Source: Oscillospiraceae bacterium
GTDB taxonomy: Bacteria; Bacillota; Clostridia; Oscillospirales; CAG-272
Direction: 5' to 3'
Assembly: GCA_022009675.1 (NCBI GenBank)
Contig: CP091718.1
Location: forward strand, 1,426,001-1,490,000
Length of the DNA: 64,000 nucleotides
Positions 52,660 through 63,659 of the stretch are shown here, piece by piece. The notes beneath the pieces were generated by a model. The model worked only from the letters and a program-made list of their open reading frames with translations. It searched no databases and had not been told where the DNA came from. The position numbers and the translations under genes were made by a program. Every line of letters begins with the position of its first letter. Positions within the stretch are counted from its first letter, which is position 1.

Positions 52660-54747
52660 ATGCCTAGGGAATATTCTCTTGAAAATACCCGGAATATCGG
52701 CATTATGGCGCACATTGATGCCGGTAAGACCACGACAACGGAGCGTATCCTGTTCTATACCGGAAAGACCCATAAGCTGGGCGAGACCCATGAGGGCGCA
52801 GCTACGATGGACTGGATGGAGGAGGAGCAGGAAAGAGGTATCACCATTACCTCTGCCGCTACCACCTGCTACTGGAAGGGTCATCGCATCAACATCATCG
52901 ATACCCCCGGACACGTGGACTTCACCGTCGAGGTCGAGCGTTCCCTGCGCGTGCTGGACGGTTCTGTGACCGTCTTCTGCGCCAAGGGCGGCGTTGAACC
53001 CCAGTCCGAGACCGTCTGGCGCCAGGCGGATAAGTATCATGTGCCGAGAATGGCATACGTCAACAAGATGGACATCACCGGCGCGGATTTCTACCGCGTG
53101 CTGGATATGATGCGCGACCGTCTGCATACGCATCCCGTTCCGATTCAGCTCCCCATCGGCAAGGAGATGACCTTCCGTGGCATCGTTGACTTGGTGGAGA
53201 TGGAAGCCGACGTTTACTATGACGTCGAGGGTAAGGATGTGCGTGTCGAGCCGATTCCGGACGACATGAAGGAGCTGGCGCAGAAGTATCACGATGAGAT
53301 GGTTGAGGCTGCCGCCGAGACCGACGAGGCGCTGATGGAGAAGTACCTGGAGGAGGGAACCCTCTCCAAGGAGGATATCCGTGCCGCGCTGCGTAAGGCG
53401 ACCATCGCCAACGAGATCGTGCCTGTCTGCTGCGGTTCTTCCTACCGCAATAAGGGCGTCCAGAAGATGCTGGACGCGGTCGTTGACTATATGCCCTCTC
53501 CTGTGGATATCCCGCCCGTGGACGGCGTCGATCCCGAGACCGGCGAGGAGGATACCCGCAAGGCGGACGACAATGAGCCGTTCTCGGCGCTGGCGTTCAA
53601 GATCATGACCGACCCGTTCGTCGGAAAGCTCTGCTACTTCCGCGTTTACTCCGGTGTGGTACACGCCGGCGACATCGTGTACAACTCTACCAAGGGCAAG
53701 CGCGAGCGTCTGGGTCGTATCCTGATGATGCACGCAAACGAGCGCAAGGATATCGACACCTGCTATGCGGGTGACATCGCGGCGGCAATCGGCGTGAAGA
53801 ACACCACAACCGGCGACACCTTCTGCGACGAAAAGCATCCGGTCATCCTCGAATCCATGGAGTTCCCGGAGCCCGTTATCCGCGTTGCCATTGAACCCAA
53901 GACCCGCGCGGGTCAGGAAAAGATGGGCATCGCGCTGGCAAAGCTGGCTGAGGAGGACCCGACCTTCCGTACCTATACGGACGAGGAAACCGGTCAGACC
54001 ATCATTGCCGGTATGGGCGAATTGCACCTGGAGATCATCGTTGACCGTCTGCTGCGGGAGTTCAAGATCGAGGCGAACATCGGTAAGCCGCAGGTCGCTT
54101 ATAAGGAAACCATCCGCAAGAAGGTGGATCAGGAAACCAAGTACAAGCGCCAGTCCGGCGGTTCCGGTCAGTACGCGCACGTCAAGATCACCATTGAGCC
54201 GAACGAAGCCGGAAAGGGCTATGAGTTCGTCAACGCCGTGGTCGGCGGCTCTATCCCGAAGGAATTCATTCCTGCGGTCGATGCCGGTATCCAGGGCGCG
54301 ATGCAGGCCGGCGTGCTTGCGGGCTATGAGGTCGTGGACGTGAAGGTCACGCTCATCGACGGCTCGTATCACGAGGTCGACTCGTCCGAGATGGCATTCA
54401 AGATCGCCGGTTCCATGGCGTTCAAGGAGGCTATGCGCAAGGCGGATCCCGTGCTGACCGAGCCTGTCATGAAGGTCGTTACCATTGTGCCGGAAGAGTA
54501 CATGGGCGATGTCATCGGCGACTTCAACTCCCGTCGCGGTCAGATCAACAGCATGGAGGCAGGCAACGGCGGAGTCGAGGAGATTACCGCATTTGTCCCG
54601 CTGTCCAATATGTTCGGTTATGCTACCGACCTGCGCTCCAAGACGCAGGGACGCGGCATCTACTCTATGGAGCCCAGCCACTTCGCTGAGGTGCCCAAGA
54701 GCATTCAGGACGAGATCGTCAAGGCACGCGGCAAGGCACAGGCTTGA
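52660..54747 (+). CDS. fusA: Elongation factor G
   Basis: EF-G moves tRNAs and mRNA through the ribosome using GTP. The 695-residue protein is full length and unbroken. G1 is AHIDAGKTTTTERIL, G2 has RGITITSAATTC, G3 is DTPGHVDF, G4 is NKMD. Domains II to V follow, with GMGELHLEIIVDRLLREF and the C-terminal EYMGDVIGDFNSRRGQI. It lies between rpsG and tuf in the usual str order. Confidence 0.98.
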   Translation: MPREYSLENTRNIGIMAHIDAGKTTTTERILFYTGKTHKLGETHEGAATMDWMEEEQERGITITSAATTCYWKGHRINIIDTPGHVDFTVEVERSLRVLDGSVTVFCAKGGVEPQSETVWRQADKYHVPRMAYVNKMDITGADFYRVLDMMRDRLHTHPVPIQLPIGKEMTFRGIVDLVEMEADVYYDVEGKDVRVEPIPDDMKELAQKYHDEMVEAAAETDEALMEKYLEEGTLSKEDIRAALRKATIANEIVPVCCGSSYRNKGVQKMLDAVVDYMPSPVDIPPVDGVDPETGEEDTRKADDNEPFSALAFKIMTDPFVGKLCYFRVYSGVVHAGDIVYNSTKGKRERLGRILMMHANERKDIDTCYAGDIAAAIGVKNTTTGDTFCDEKHPVILESMEFPEPVIRVAIEPKTRAGQEKMGIALAKLAEEDPTFRTYTDEETGQTIIAGMGELHLEIIVDRLLREFKIEANIGKPQVAYKETIRKKVDQETKYKRQSGGSGQYAHVKITIEPNEAGKGYEFVNAVVGGSIPKEFIPAVDAGIQGAMQAGVLAGYEVVDVKVTLIDGSYHEVDSSEMAFKIAGSMAFKEAMRKADPVLTEPVMKVVTIVPEEYMGDVIGDFNSRRGQINSMEAGNGGVEEITAFVPLSNMFGYATDLRSKTQGRGIYSMEPSHFAEVPKSIQDEIVKARGKAQA

Positions 54748-54807
54748 CCGCATACCTGCGATTTTTCCAAGTAAAACAAAAAAATATAATAACGGAGGAT
54801 TATTACA

Positions 54808-56014
54808 ATGGCAAAGGCTACATTTGAACGTACTAAGCCCCACGTCAACATTGGTACCATCGGTCACGTCGACCACGGCAAGACCACTCTGACCGCGGCA
54901 ATCACCAAGGTTCTCTCGATCAAGAACGGCAAGAACGAGTTCATGGCTTACGACCAGATCGACAACGCGCCGGAAGAGAAGGCAAGAGGAATCACAATCA
55001 ACACCCGTCACGTTGAGTACGAGACCGACAAGCGTCACTACGCGCACGTCGACTGCCCCGGCCACGCTGACTACGTCAAGAACATGATCACCGGTGCCGC
55101 TCAGATGGACGGCGCTATCCTGGTCGTGGCTGCTACCGATGGCCCTCTCGCTCAGACCCGTGAGCACGTGCTGCTTGCCCGTCAGGTCGGCGTGCCTGCT
55201 ATCGTTGTGTTCATGAACAAGACTGACCTGGTTGACGATGAGGAGCTGCTGGATCTGGTCGAGATGGAAGTCCGCGAGCTGCTGTCTTCCTACGACTTCC
55301 CCGGCGACGACATTCCGATCATCCGTGGCTCTGCCCGCGACGCTCTGGAATCCACCAGCACCGACCCGAACGCGCCCGAGTATGCTCCCATCTGGGAGCT
55401 GATGGACGCTGTGGATAGCTATATTCCCACGCCCGACCGTCAGGCTGATAAGCCCTTCCTGATGCCTGTCGAGGACGTCTTCTCCATTTCCGGTCGTGGT
55501 ACTGTTGCCACCGGTCGTGTGGAGAGAGGTACTCTGAAGGTCAACGATACCGTTGAGATCGTCGGTCTGACCGATGAGAAGGTCACCACCGTCGTTACCG
55601 GTGTTGAGATGTTCCACAAGCTCCTGCCCCAGGCTGAGGCTGGTGACAACATCGGCGCTCTGCTCCGCGGTATTGCGAAGGACGGCATTGAGAGAGGTCA
55701 GGTTCTGGCGAAGCCCGGCACCGTGCACCCCCACACCCACTTCAAGGGTCATGTGTACGTCCTGAGCGAGAAGGAAGGCGGCCGTTCCAAGCCGTTCGTG
55801 GCTGGCTACCGTCCGCAGTTCTACTTCCGCACCACCGACGTTACCGGCACCATCGAGCTGCCTGAGGGCGTTGAGATGTGCCGCCCTGGTGACAACGTGG
55901 ATATGACCGTTACCCTGATCACCCCCTGTCGCGTGCGAGGTTGGTCTGCGGTTCGCTATCCGTGAGGGTGGCCGTACCGTCGGTTCCGGCGTCGTCTCCG
56001 AGATTCTGGGCTAA
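54808..56014 (+). CDS. tuf: Elongation factor Tu, frame-broken near the end
   Basis: EF-Tu brings aminoacyl-tRNA to the ribosome. About 401 residues after repair. G1 is GHVDHGKTTL, G2 ARGITINTRHVEYE, G3 DCPGHADYV, G4 NKTD (MNKTDLVDD), G5 GSARDAL. Domain III has RPQFYFRTTDVTG. The break is at C5 (55922-55926), one base extra; repair gives LITPVACEVGLRFAIREGG and the natural C-terminus SEILG at 56014. GGAGG lies before the ATG. A strong terminator follows. Confidence 0.97.
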
Positions 56015-56072
56015 TTCCCTGATCCGCTGACTCTCCGCTCTCCGCCTGCTTGCCGCGGCGCGGGGGGCGGAC

Positions 56073-56108
56073 ATCCCCTGCGGCAAATCCTGCCGCAGGG
56101 GATATTTT
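56073..56108 (+). terminator. Intrinsic terminator of the str operon
   Basis: Perfect 13-bp arms ATCCCCTGCGGCA and TGCCGCAGGGGAT are followed by ATTTTT. Confidence 0.93.
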
Positions 56109-56109
56109 T

Positions 56110-56142
56110 AGAGGCACCCTTAAAGGGAACGCTGATTGAAGG
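56110..56142. repeat. Possible remnant of a small interspersed element
   Basis: AGAGGCACCCTTAAAGGGAA followed by CGCTGATTG resembles the pieces at 25771 and the end of the element at 17215-17366. Confidence 0.4.
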
Positions 56143-56184
56143 TGGCGCAGATGTGTCGCCAAGTCTTCAGCCGCGAAACAAAAC

Positions 56185-56312
56185 ACAGTCTTTGGGAATC
56201 GGTGAAATTCCATACCGGTGGTAAAGCCCACGAACGCACGCGCGTCATATGCCGTGCGCCGAGCAGGTGAGATTCCTGCGCCGACGGTTACAGTCCGGAT
56301 GGGAAAGGATAT
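56185..56312 (+). ncRNA. FMN riboswitch (RFN element)
   Basis: Conserved pieces are present in order: GGGAATCGGTGAAATTCC, ACCGGTGGTAAAGCCC, a variable arm, GAGCAGGTGAGATTCCTG, CGCCGACGGTTACAGTCC and GGATGGGA. FMN binding would lower expression of the riboflavin transporter gene that starts 6 bases downstream, probably at translation because the ribosome site lies inside the 3' end. Confidence 0.95.
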
Positions 56313-56317
56313 TGAAT

Positions 56318-56992
56318 ATGATGAATCAATCTGCGCAGGCGAACCGGAACTATGTCCGCCGCCTGGTCGTGACCGCTGTGCTGTCGGCTCTGTCGGCGGC
56401 TTTGATGTACCTTGAGTTTTTCTGTTCCGGTCGTCCCCTCGTTTCTGAAGTACGACTTTTTCCGATCTGCCCGCCCTGATCGCCGCCTTCGGTGTGGGAC
56501 CGCTTGCGGGCGTGGCAGTCGAGCTGATAAAAAATCTGATCCATCTCCCCATGACCGCGACCGGCGGCGTGGGTGAGCTTGCCAATTTCATCATCGGTGT
56601 GTGCTATGTTCTGCCCGCCGGGCTGATTTACCGCTTCCGCAAGGGCAAGTCCGGCGCTCTGCTGGGCGCTTTGGGCGGTGCAGTGCTGGCATCTGTCATG
56701 AGCCTGCCGGTCAATTACTGGATCACGTATCCGGTTTATACCAAATTCCTGCCCATGGATGCGATTATCGGGGCATACTCCGCCATTATTCCGGCGGCGA
56801 ATACGCTTTGGCGCGCGTTGCTGATGGTCAACCTGCCGTTTACCCTGGTCAAGGGGCTGGTCAATGTGGGCTTTACCTTTGCCCTGTATAAGCATTTATC
56901 CCCCCTGCTCCACGGGAGAGCCTGCAAGGAGTCGGATCCGGATTCCAAGAAAAAAACAAAAAGGGGCGGCGATGCCGCCCGGATGGAAATAG
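56318..56992 (+). CDS. ribU: Riboflavin ECF transporter S component RibU, frame-broken
   Basis: RibU is the membrane substrate-binding component for riboflavin uptake. About 223 residues with five or six membrane spans (LVVTAVLSALSAALMYLEF, ALLGALGGAVLASVMSLPVNYW). Breaks, each one base extra: T5 at 56417-56421, T5 at 56457-56461 (together repairing YLEFSVPVVPSFLKYDFSDLPALI), and probably an A in 56950-56962. With the last repaired the gene ends at TAG 56990-56992, three bases before the next ATG; without it the frame runs on to 57132. The FMN riboswitch directly upstream confirms the assignment. Confidence 0.93.
56950..56980 (-). terminator. Minus-strand terminator-like hairpin inside the ribU 3' end
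   Basis: GGGCGGC-GAT-GCCGCCC is a perfect hairpin. On the minus strand it is followed by CTTTTTGTTTTTTT, a complete intrinsic terminator shape. No minus-strand gene lies nearby to use it. Confidence 0.6.
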
Positions 56993-56994
56993 TA

Positions 56995-57688
56995 ATGGTG
57001 TCCAATAAAAACCGCACACAAGCGCTTGCTGTTGTTTCTGTGCCTGACGCTGCTGTGCGCTTTGCTCGCAACAGCTGTCTGCACCGCCGCGGAAGCCGCC
57101 CCGGCGAATCCTGCCGACGGAACGGAAGCTGAAACGGAAACCGCTGCCGGCACGGAAACATCCGCGGAAACGGAACCTGCCGCCCAAAGCTCCGGCTTTA
57201 CCGGCAGGATCAAGACCTTTTTCCTGGAAACGGTCGGCAAGCGCTGGTGCGTGTTTTTCTGCTCCATGATCCCCATCATCGAGCTGCGCGGCGCCATCCC
57301 GATGGGTGCCGCCTTTGGGTTGCCGTGGTGGCAGACCTTCCTCATCAGCGTGGCGGGAAATATGCTGCCGGTTCCCTTTATCCTGCTGTTCATTGGGGCG
57401 ATTCTCCGCTGGATGGCGGGATGCCGCGTGAAGCTGTTCAATCGCTTTGCCGGCTGGTTGCTCCGCAAAGCCGAGAAAAACCGTGCCAAGGTGGAGAAGT
57501 ACGCCTTTTGGGGGCTGGCGTTGTTTGTCGGCGTGCCCCTTCCGGGAACCGGCGCCTGGACAGGCTCGCTGGTCGCGGCGGTCATTAACCTGGATTTCTG
57601 GAAAGCGTTGCTGTCTGCGTTGCTCGGCGTGCTGGGAGCGGGTTTTGTCATGACCTTGCTGTCCTATGGCGTTGCGGCGATCTTCTGA
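56995..57688 (+). CDS. Small multidrug-export/COG2426-type membrane protein with signal peptide, frame-broken
   Basis: About 230 residues. An N-terminal signal-peptide-like stretch (KRLLLFLCLTLLCALLATAVCTA) and a Thr/Glu-rich linker (ETETAAGTETSAETE) precede a membrane domain with IPIIELRGAIPMGAAFGLP, SVAGNMLPVPFILLFIGAI and GVPLPGTGAWTGSLVAAV. These motifs match the Sm_multidrug_ex (PF06695-type) family, whose transport role is poorly proven. Family members usually lack the leader and linker. The break is at A5 (57007-57011), one base extra; repair gives MVSNKTAHKRLL. It begins right after ribU. Confidence 0.82.
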
Positions 57689-57720
57689 GATGGGTTTTAC
57701 GGAAGATTTACAGATTTCCC

Positions 57721-57749
57721 TTGACAGGCAGGGGAAAGACGTGTATAAT
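57721..57749 (+). promoter_or_regulatory. SigA promoter for the solute-binding lipoprotein
   Basis: TTGACA (57721-57726), 17-bp spacer, TATAAT (57744-57749). Confidence 0.92.
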
Positions 57750-57826
57750 GAAGGCAATCGGCAGGTATGGCGCACCGCTTGCGCCGGACTCCAACCATTT
57801 TGGAATCAAGCAGGAGGGAAAGAAAA

Positions 57827-59319
57827 ATGCAAATGAGACAGAGCCGCTCTCGCCTGATGGCGTTGCTTCTGGCAGGGCTGATGCTGTTTTTCGTCGCTGG
57901 CTGTGTTGGCAGGTTGTGCCGACAGCGAAGGGGACGCGACAGCCACGGAGACCGGGAGCGGGGTGCAGTCGGGATTGTCTGCGGAAGAAGAGACCAAGGC
58001 GGCGCCGTATACGAACCTGGAAAAGAAGAAGTACAACAGGGAATTCGTTGTTCTGGGTCGCGGCGACATGAAGACCGACTTTGAAGCGATTTCGACAGAG
58101 AGCAAGGGAAGCCTCCTGAACGAGCTGCTGGTGGAGAGAAACACCGTTGTGGCGGAGGACTTCGGCATTCAGTTCGTCTATTTTTTATGAGAACTCCTAT
58201 GACGAGGTCAACGCTCGTGTTAGTCAGCAGGCGCTGAACTCGCTCGATGATTACGTTGTTGTCATGGGGCACAAGTCTACCGTCACCTCCTGCCTGGTGA
58301 ACAATCAGCTGACGGATCTGTCCACCGTTGATACGCTGGCTCTGACCGAGAACTGGTGGGATCAGGGCTGCCGCTCCAGCCTGACAGTGAACGGCAAGCT
58401 CTTCCTGATGACGGGTGACGTGCTGCCCAGCTCCATGCTGATCTCCGCGTGCTTTGCTTTCAACAAGCGGCTGATGAAGGAGCTGAATAAGACCGAGCCG
58501 TACAGTCTGGTGCGGGAGGGCAAGTGGACGCTGGACGAGTTCAATGCCATGACCAAGGATGTTACGGTGGATGTGGACGGCGACGGCGTGATTGATTACA
58601 AGAAGGATCGCTACGGTCTGTCCTCGTGGATGATGGATGTCCCGTTCACCATGTTCTATGGCGCGGGCGGTATGTTCGGCTCTGTCACGGAGGACGGTAC
58701 GCTGGAGATGTCCTTTGAGGACGAGGATGTCATCAACCGCTATGAGAAGATTTACCGGGCTCTCATCGAGCAGAACGCGTATTTTGTGACGGATCTGAGC
58801 CAGTACGAGACATCGTTTGAGATGTTCGCCGCAGGGCATGCCCTGTTCTACGATACTTCCCTGAACAAGGTGCGGAATTTCCTTGCGGATATGTCGGACG
58901 ATTACGGGATCGTGCCCGTGCCCAAGTACGACACCAATCAGAAGGAGTACCTCTCCTTCGTCAACGGCTCGACCGGATTTGTCATGATGGTGAGCACCGA
59001 GAAGGATCCCGAGTATGTCGGCGCGATTCTGGAAGCTATGGCGCGCTACAACTACGAGAATGTCTCGACCAAGATGTTTGAGATCGTGACCAAACTGCAG
59101 AGCGTCCGGGATCAGGATTCCAGTGAGATGGTGGAGTACATCATCCGCAACCGTGTGTTTGATTCCGCGTACTTCTTCGACCTCGCCGTGTCCAACGTGG
59201 TGCTGGAGCAGCTGAAGACCGGCAAGCCGGAGATTTCCGCCAAGCTCACCAGCGCGAAGAAGACATCGACGACCGAGCTGAAAAGAATCCTCCGGACGAT
59301 GTCAAAGAAGCAGAAGTAA
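57827..59319 (+). CDS. Extracellular solute-binding lipoprotein (ABC type), frame-broken
   Basis: About 496 residues after repair. The lipobox is LAGC (about residue 30), followed by a short Thr/Glu-rich linker. The mature part looks like a family 1 solute-binding protein: VVMGHKSTVTSCLVNNQ, LTENWWDQGC, FAFNKRLMKELNKTEPYSLVREGKWTLDEF, GHALFYDTSLN, DDYGIVPVPKYD and FMVMSTEKDPEYVGA-like segments. Breaks: T5 at 57887-57891 and T6 at 58181-58186, each one base extra. AGGAGGG precedes ATG 57827. No permease genes adjoin, so it is an orphan; a carbohydrate substrate is inferred only from the family. Confidence 0.87.
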
Positions 59320-59364
59320 CGGTTCGGTATGTTCGGCAATGTCCGGAAGCGGAAAGGAATGGGT

Positions 59365-59398
59365 GCCAGCCGGGAACGGGTATATGCCCGGCTGGCGC
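59365..59398 (+). terminator. Hairpin after the solute-binding gene
   Basis: Perfect 10-bp arms GCCAGCCGGG and CCCGGCTGGC with a weak downstream T tract. Confidence 0.75.
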
Positions 59399-59405
59399 GT
59401 TCCGG

Positions 59406-59503
59406 TTCTCATATCAAGAGTGATGGAGGGACAGGCCCTGTGAAGTCACGACAACCTGCCCCCTGCAAGGGTAAGGTGCCAATTCCTGACAGATAGGAGC
59501 AAG
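59406..59503 (+). ncRNA. SAM-I (S-box) riboswitch
   Basis: The conserved core is readable: ATCAAGAGTGATGGAGGGAC, GGCCCTGTGAAGTC, GACAACCTGCC, AAGGTGCCAATTCCTGAC and GATAGGAG. It lies upstream of metK and of a terminator hairpin, so high SAM should stop transcription early. Confidence 0.95.
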
Positions 59504-59543
59504 CGGCAAGCCCATGACCGATTTCGGAAAAGGCGCAAAAAGC

Positions 59544-59580
59544 AGCCCCTGTCTGCGAAGGCAGGGGCTTTTCCTGTTTT
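59544..59580 (+). terminator. Expression-platform terminator of the SAM-I riboswitch
   Basis: GCCCCTG pairs with CAGGGGC around a TCTGCGAAGG loop and is followed by TTTTCCTGTTTT. Confidence 0.9.
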
Positions 59581-59663
59581 CATATGGCGGTGAAGTCTCA
59601 GAGGTGCCCCCAAAGGCAGAAAAGACAGAGATAAGATAAGATTAAGAAAGGAAATATACATTC

Positions 59664-60846
59664 ATGAAAAAAACAGCTTTTTACCAGTGAGTCCGTGACC
59701 GAGGGGCATCCCGACAAGGTCTGCGACATCATTTCCGATTCGATCCTGGACGAGATGCTCCGGCAGGATCCCCTGTCGCGCGTGGCGTGCGAGACATTCT
59801 GCACGACGGGGCTGGTTGCCATCATGGGCGAGGTCACGACGCACGCGGACGTTGACCTGCAGAAGGTCGTGCGCGATGCTGTGCGCGAGATCGGCTATAC
59901 GCGGGCGAAATTCGGCTTTGACTGCGACAGCTGCGCGGTCATTTCCTCCATCCATGAGCAGTCGCCGGACATTGCGATGGGCGTTGACCGCTCGCTGGAG
60001 GCAAAGGAAGGCGCGGGCGACGGGTTGGATATAGGTGCGGGCGATCAGGGACTGATGTTCGGATACGCCTGCAACGAGACGCCGGAGCTGATGCCGCTGC
60101 CGATCGCGCTTTCCCCACGCGCTTGCCAAGCGGCTGGCGACACTGCGCAAGTCCGGCGGGGTGGACTACCTGCGCCCGGACGGAAAAAAACGCAGGTGAC
60201 GGTGGAGTACCGCGACGGCGTTCCGGCGCGGGTGGATACCATTGTCATTTCGACTCAGCACAGTCCGGATGCAGAGCTTTCCGTTATCCGGCAGGATATG
60301 ATAGACCGCGTCATTCTGCCGACGGTGCCCGGCGCCCTGCTGGATGAGCAGACCAAAATATATGTCAATCCGACCGGACGGTTCGTTATCGGCGGTCCCG
60401 CCGGGGACACGGGCCTGACGGGACGCAAGATCATTGTGGACACCTACGGCGGCTATGCCCGGCATGGCGGCGGCGCCTTTTCCGGCAAGGATCCGACCAA
60501 GGTGGATCGCTCTGCTTCCTACGCCGCCCGCTACGTGGCGAAGAATATCGTGGCGGCAGGGCTTGCCGACCGCTGTGAGGTGCAGGTGGCGTATGCCATC
60601 GGCGTGGCGCGTCCCGTGTCCGTGCTGATCGACACGGCAGGAACCGCTGTTGTTCCGGAGGAGGAGATCACCCGCGCGGTTCTGCGCCACGTGGATCTGC
60701 GCCCTGCCGCTATTATCAGCCGGTTTGACCTCCGCCGCCCGATCTACCGTCCGCTTGCCGCCTACGGTCACATGGGACGGGAGGATCTGAACGCGCCGTG
60801 GGAAGCGCGGGATCTGGCGCCCGTCCTGCGGAGCGACCTGCTGTAA
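59664..60846 (+). CDS. metK: S-adenosylmethionine synthetase, three frame breaks
   Basis: MetK makes SAM from methionine and ATP. About 393 residues after repair. Motifs: SESVTEGHPDKVCDIISD at the N-terminus, GAGDQGLMFGYA (ATP-binding), RPDGK..TQVTVEY, TVDTYGGYARHGGGAFSG-like region (IIVDTYGGYARHGGGAFSG) and DPTKVDRSASYAARY. Breaks: A7 at 59667-59673 (one extra; repair MKKQLFTSESV), C4 at 60113-60116 (one extra; repair ALSHALAKRLATLRKSGG), and A7 at 60184-60190 (one short or two extra). The SAM-I riboswitch upstream supports the call. Confidence 0.95.
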
Positions 60847-60929
60847 TCTGCGGCGAGCCCCCAAGACGCTTTCCGGAAGGCAAATGCCGGAGCCGTCTCA
60901 TATACTGCCTCTGAGGGGAGGGAGATATA

Positions 60930-61273
60930 TGGGTGAAATAATTGCCGGGATTCTGGCGGCAGTGCTGGCGGCATTCGGCTTTTACAGCCTTTTGCGCACG
61001 GTCGGGGAGCTTTTGCGCCCGCCGTGCCCCGTGACAACGGCGGTGCTGATCCGAACGCGGCAGGAGCTTGCCGACCTGGATCTGTTTCTGGACGAGGCGC
61101 GGCACGGCGCCCGCCGCCGCGGGTATATGCCGCAGGTGCTGATAGACAGGCGGCTGTTGGTCGGTATGCCGGGGGAGCTGTGCCCGGACAGCGCGACACT
61201 GGCGGTGCTGGAGCGCTTCGGCGCGGACTGGTACGCGGTGGATCTGCCCGCACCGGGCGGTCAAAAAATATGA
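60930..61273 (+). CDS. Small membrane-anchored protein, unknown function
   Basis: A 113-residue protein with one N-terminal hydrophobic helix (IIAGILAAVLAAFGFYSLL) and a soluble part (TTAVLIRTRQELADLDLFLDEA). I recognise no family. GAGGGGAGGGAG precedes the ATG. It lies just before recD2, whose coding frame starts about 24 bp downstream, so they are probably co-transcribed. The frame is intact. Confidence 0.75.
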
Positions 61274-61296
61274 ACGGACAAAGGAGGGATGGAACT

Positions 61297-63658
61297 ATGC
61301 AGGAGGAAAGGAACGGCATGCCGGGAACCGATGACACGGGCGGGGACACGGGGAATTCCCTGCGCGGAACGGTGGAGCGCGTCATCTATACCAACGGGGA
61401 TACCGGGTACACGGTATGCGACTTCGGGCTGGAGGACGGCGACGTGGTGACGGTATACGGCACCATGCCCTACATCGGCAACGGAGACGAGCTGACTGTG
61501 TGGGGCGGCTGGACGCACAGCCCGCGCTACGGGCGTCAGTTCCGGGTGGATCAGTATGAGCGCTCCCTGCCTGCCGACAGCAACGCTATCCTGCGCTATC
61601 TCTCCTCCCGGACGGTCAAGGGCGTCGGACCGGCACTGGCAAAGCGGATGGTGGACACATTCGGCGATGAAACACTGGAGGTAATGGAGAACCACCCGGA
61701 CTGGCTGGTTCAGGTTCAGGGAATTTCCCGGAAAAAGGCAAATGAAATATCCGAGGATTTCCGCGCCAAGGCGGGCATACGAGCCGCTATGCTGTTCTTC
61801 CGGGAGTATTTCGGCGCGGCGCTGACCGTGCGCATCTACAAGAAGTTCGGCTCCGGCGCGATGGATATCGCCAAAAGCAACCCGTACCGTCTGTGCGACG
61901 AGGTGGAGGGCATCGGGTTCGAGAAGGCGGATCGCTTTGCTTCCTCGCTGGGCGTTGACCCGGAGAGCGGGGAACGCCTGATGAGCGGCGTGGCGTATAT
62001 TCTGTCCTCCAACGCGGCGCAGAACGGGCACGTCTGCCTGCCGCGTGACAAGCTGGTGCCGGCGGCGGCACAGCTCCTGCGTACCGATGCGGAGAAGATT
62101 GACCGCGCGGTCGCGGCGCAGCTGAAGGCGGGAAAACTGGTTTGCCGCCGCTTTTTCCGGCGTGGATTACCTGTATACGGCGGCGGACGACCGCACCGAG
62201 CAGTACATAGCAGACAAGCTGAGGCTGCTGGACAGACTGTGCCCGGCGGTGGACGGCGGCGATGTGCAGTCGTTCATCCGGCGGGAGGAGCAGGAGGTCG
62301 GGATGTCCTATGCCACGGGACAGAAAAAGGCGATTTTTGACGCGCTTTGCCACGGGGTTATGATCCTGACCGGAGGTCCCGGAACGGGAAAGACAACGGT
62401 CGTACACGCGCTGATCCGGATATTCGATTCCATGGGGATGAAGATTGCGCTGGCGGCGCCCACCGGCAGAGCGGCAAAGCGGCTGTCCGAGTCCACTGCC
62501 TGCGAGGCAAAGACCATTCACCGTCTGCTGGAAATGAGCTTTGACGAGGATGGCGGGCGTGGTGGCTTCCGCCGCAACGAGCAGGATCTGCTGGAGGAGG
62601 AGGTCATCATCATTGACGAGGCATCCATGGTGGACAGTATGCTGATGGCGGCACTCCTGCGGGCAGTCAAGCCGGGAGCGCGACTGATCCTGATCGGCGA
62701 TGCGGATCAGCTGCCCAGCGTCGGCGCGGGGCGTGTGCTGAACGACCTGATAGACAGCGGCAGTTTTGCGACCGTGCGGTTGGAGGAGATATTCCGGCAG
62801 TCGCAGGCATCGCTAATCGTGACCAATGCCCACGCCATCAACCGCGGCGAGATGCCGGTTCTGACAGACAGACGGAACGATTTCTTCTTTTTGCCCCGGC
62901 GCACCGACGCGGAAATATCCGCCACCATTGTAGAGCTGTACAAAACGCGCCTGCCGCGCACTTACGGACAGCTGACCGAGAACGGTATCCAGATCATCAC
63001 GCCTTCCCGGCGCGGGGAGGCGGGCACTGAGCATCTCAACCGGCTGTTGCAGGCGGCGCTGAACCCTGCCGAGAGGGGCAGGGCAGAGATGAGCTTCCGA
63101 GACAAGCTGTTTCGCGTGGGCGACCGCGTCATGCAGACCCGGAACAACTATGATGTGCTTTGGGAGGACGATGAAACGGATGAAGCCGCCGTGCCGGAGC
63201 CGGAGGATGTGTCCCCGGGACGCGGCCGTGCCAGACCGCCGCAGGTTGCCGGGCGTGAGTGGGACGAGGAGCCGGAATCCGAGCGCGGCGGTGTTTTCAA
63301 CGGGGACATCGGCGTTATCGTGGATATTGACGTGCCGGAGCGCACCATGCGCGTGCGGTTCGACGACAGGGTGGCAATCTATACGTCGGATATGCTGGAC
63401 GATCTGGAGCACGCATGGGCGGTGACGGTTCACAAGAGCCAGGGGAGCGAGTATCCCTTTGTCATCATGCCGATGTACAGCGCCTCGACCCTGCTTCTGA
63501 CGCGGAATCTGCTGTATACGGCAGTGACACGTGCCCAGCGCATGGTGATTCTGGTCGGGCGCGAATCTGTGATCCGGACGATGGTGGAGAATAACCGCCA
63601 GTCCATGCGCTATACGGGGCTGAGCCACCGCCTGCAGGCGGCGGACGCGGCGGAGTGA
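61297..63658 (+). CDS. recD2: RecD2-type ATP-dependent DNA helicase, frame-broken
   Basis: RecD2 is a 5'-3' superfamily 1B helicase that acts without RecBC. About 786 residues after repair. The N-terminal region has an OB-like start and helix-hairpin-helix motifs (VKGVGPALAKRMVDTFGDETLEVM, VEGIGFEKAD). The motor has Walker A GGPGTGKTT, IIIDEASMVDSML (motif II), GDADQLPSVGAG (III), FRQ (IV) and VHKSQGSEYP with TAVTRAQ (V/VI). ATG 61297 follows AGGAGGG by 8 bases; ATG 61270 overlapping the previous stop is a weaker alternative. The break is at T5 (62152-62156), one base extra; repair gives RRFSGVDYLYTAADDR. Confidence 0.95.
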
Positions 63659-63659
63659 T

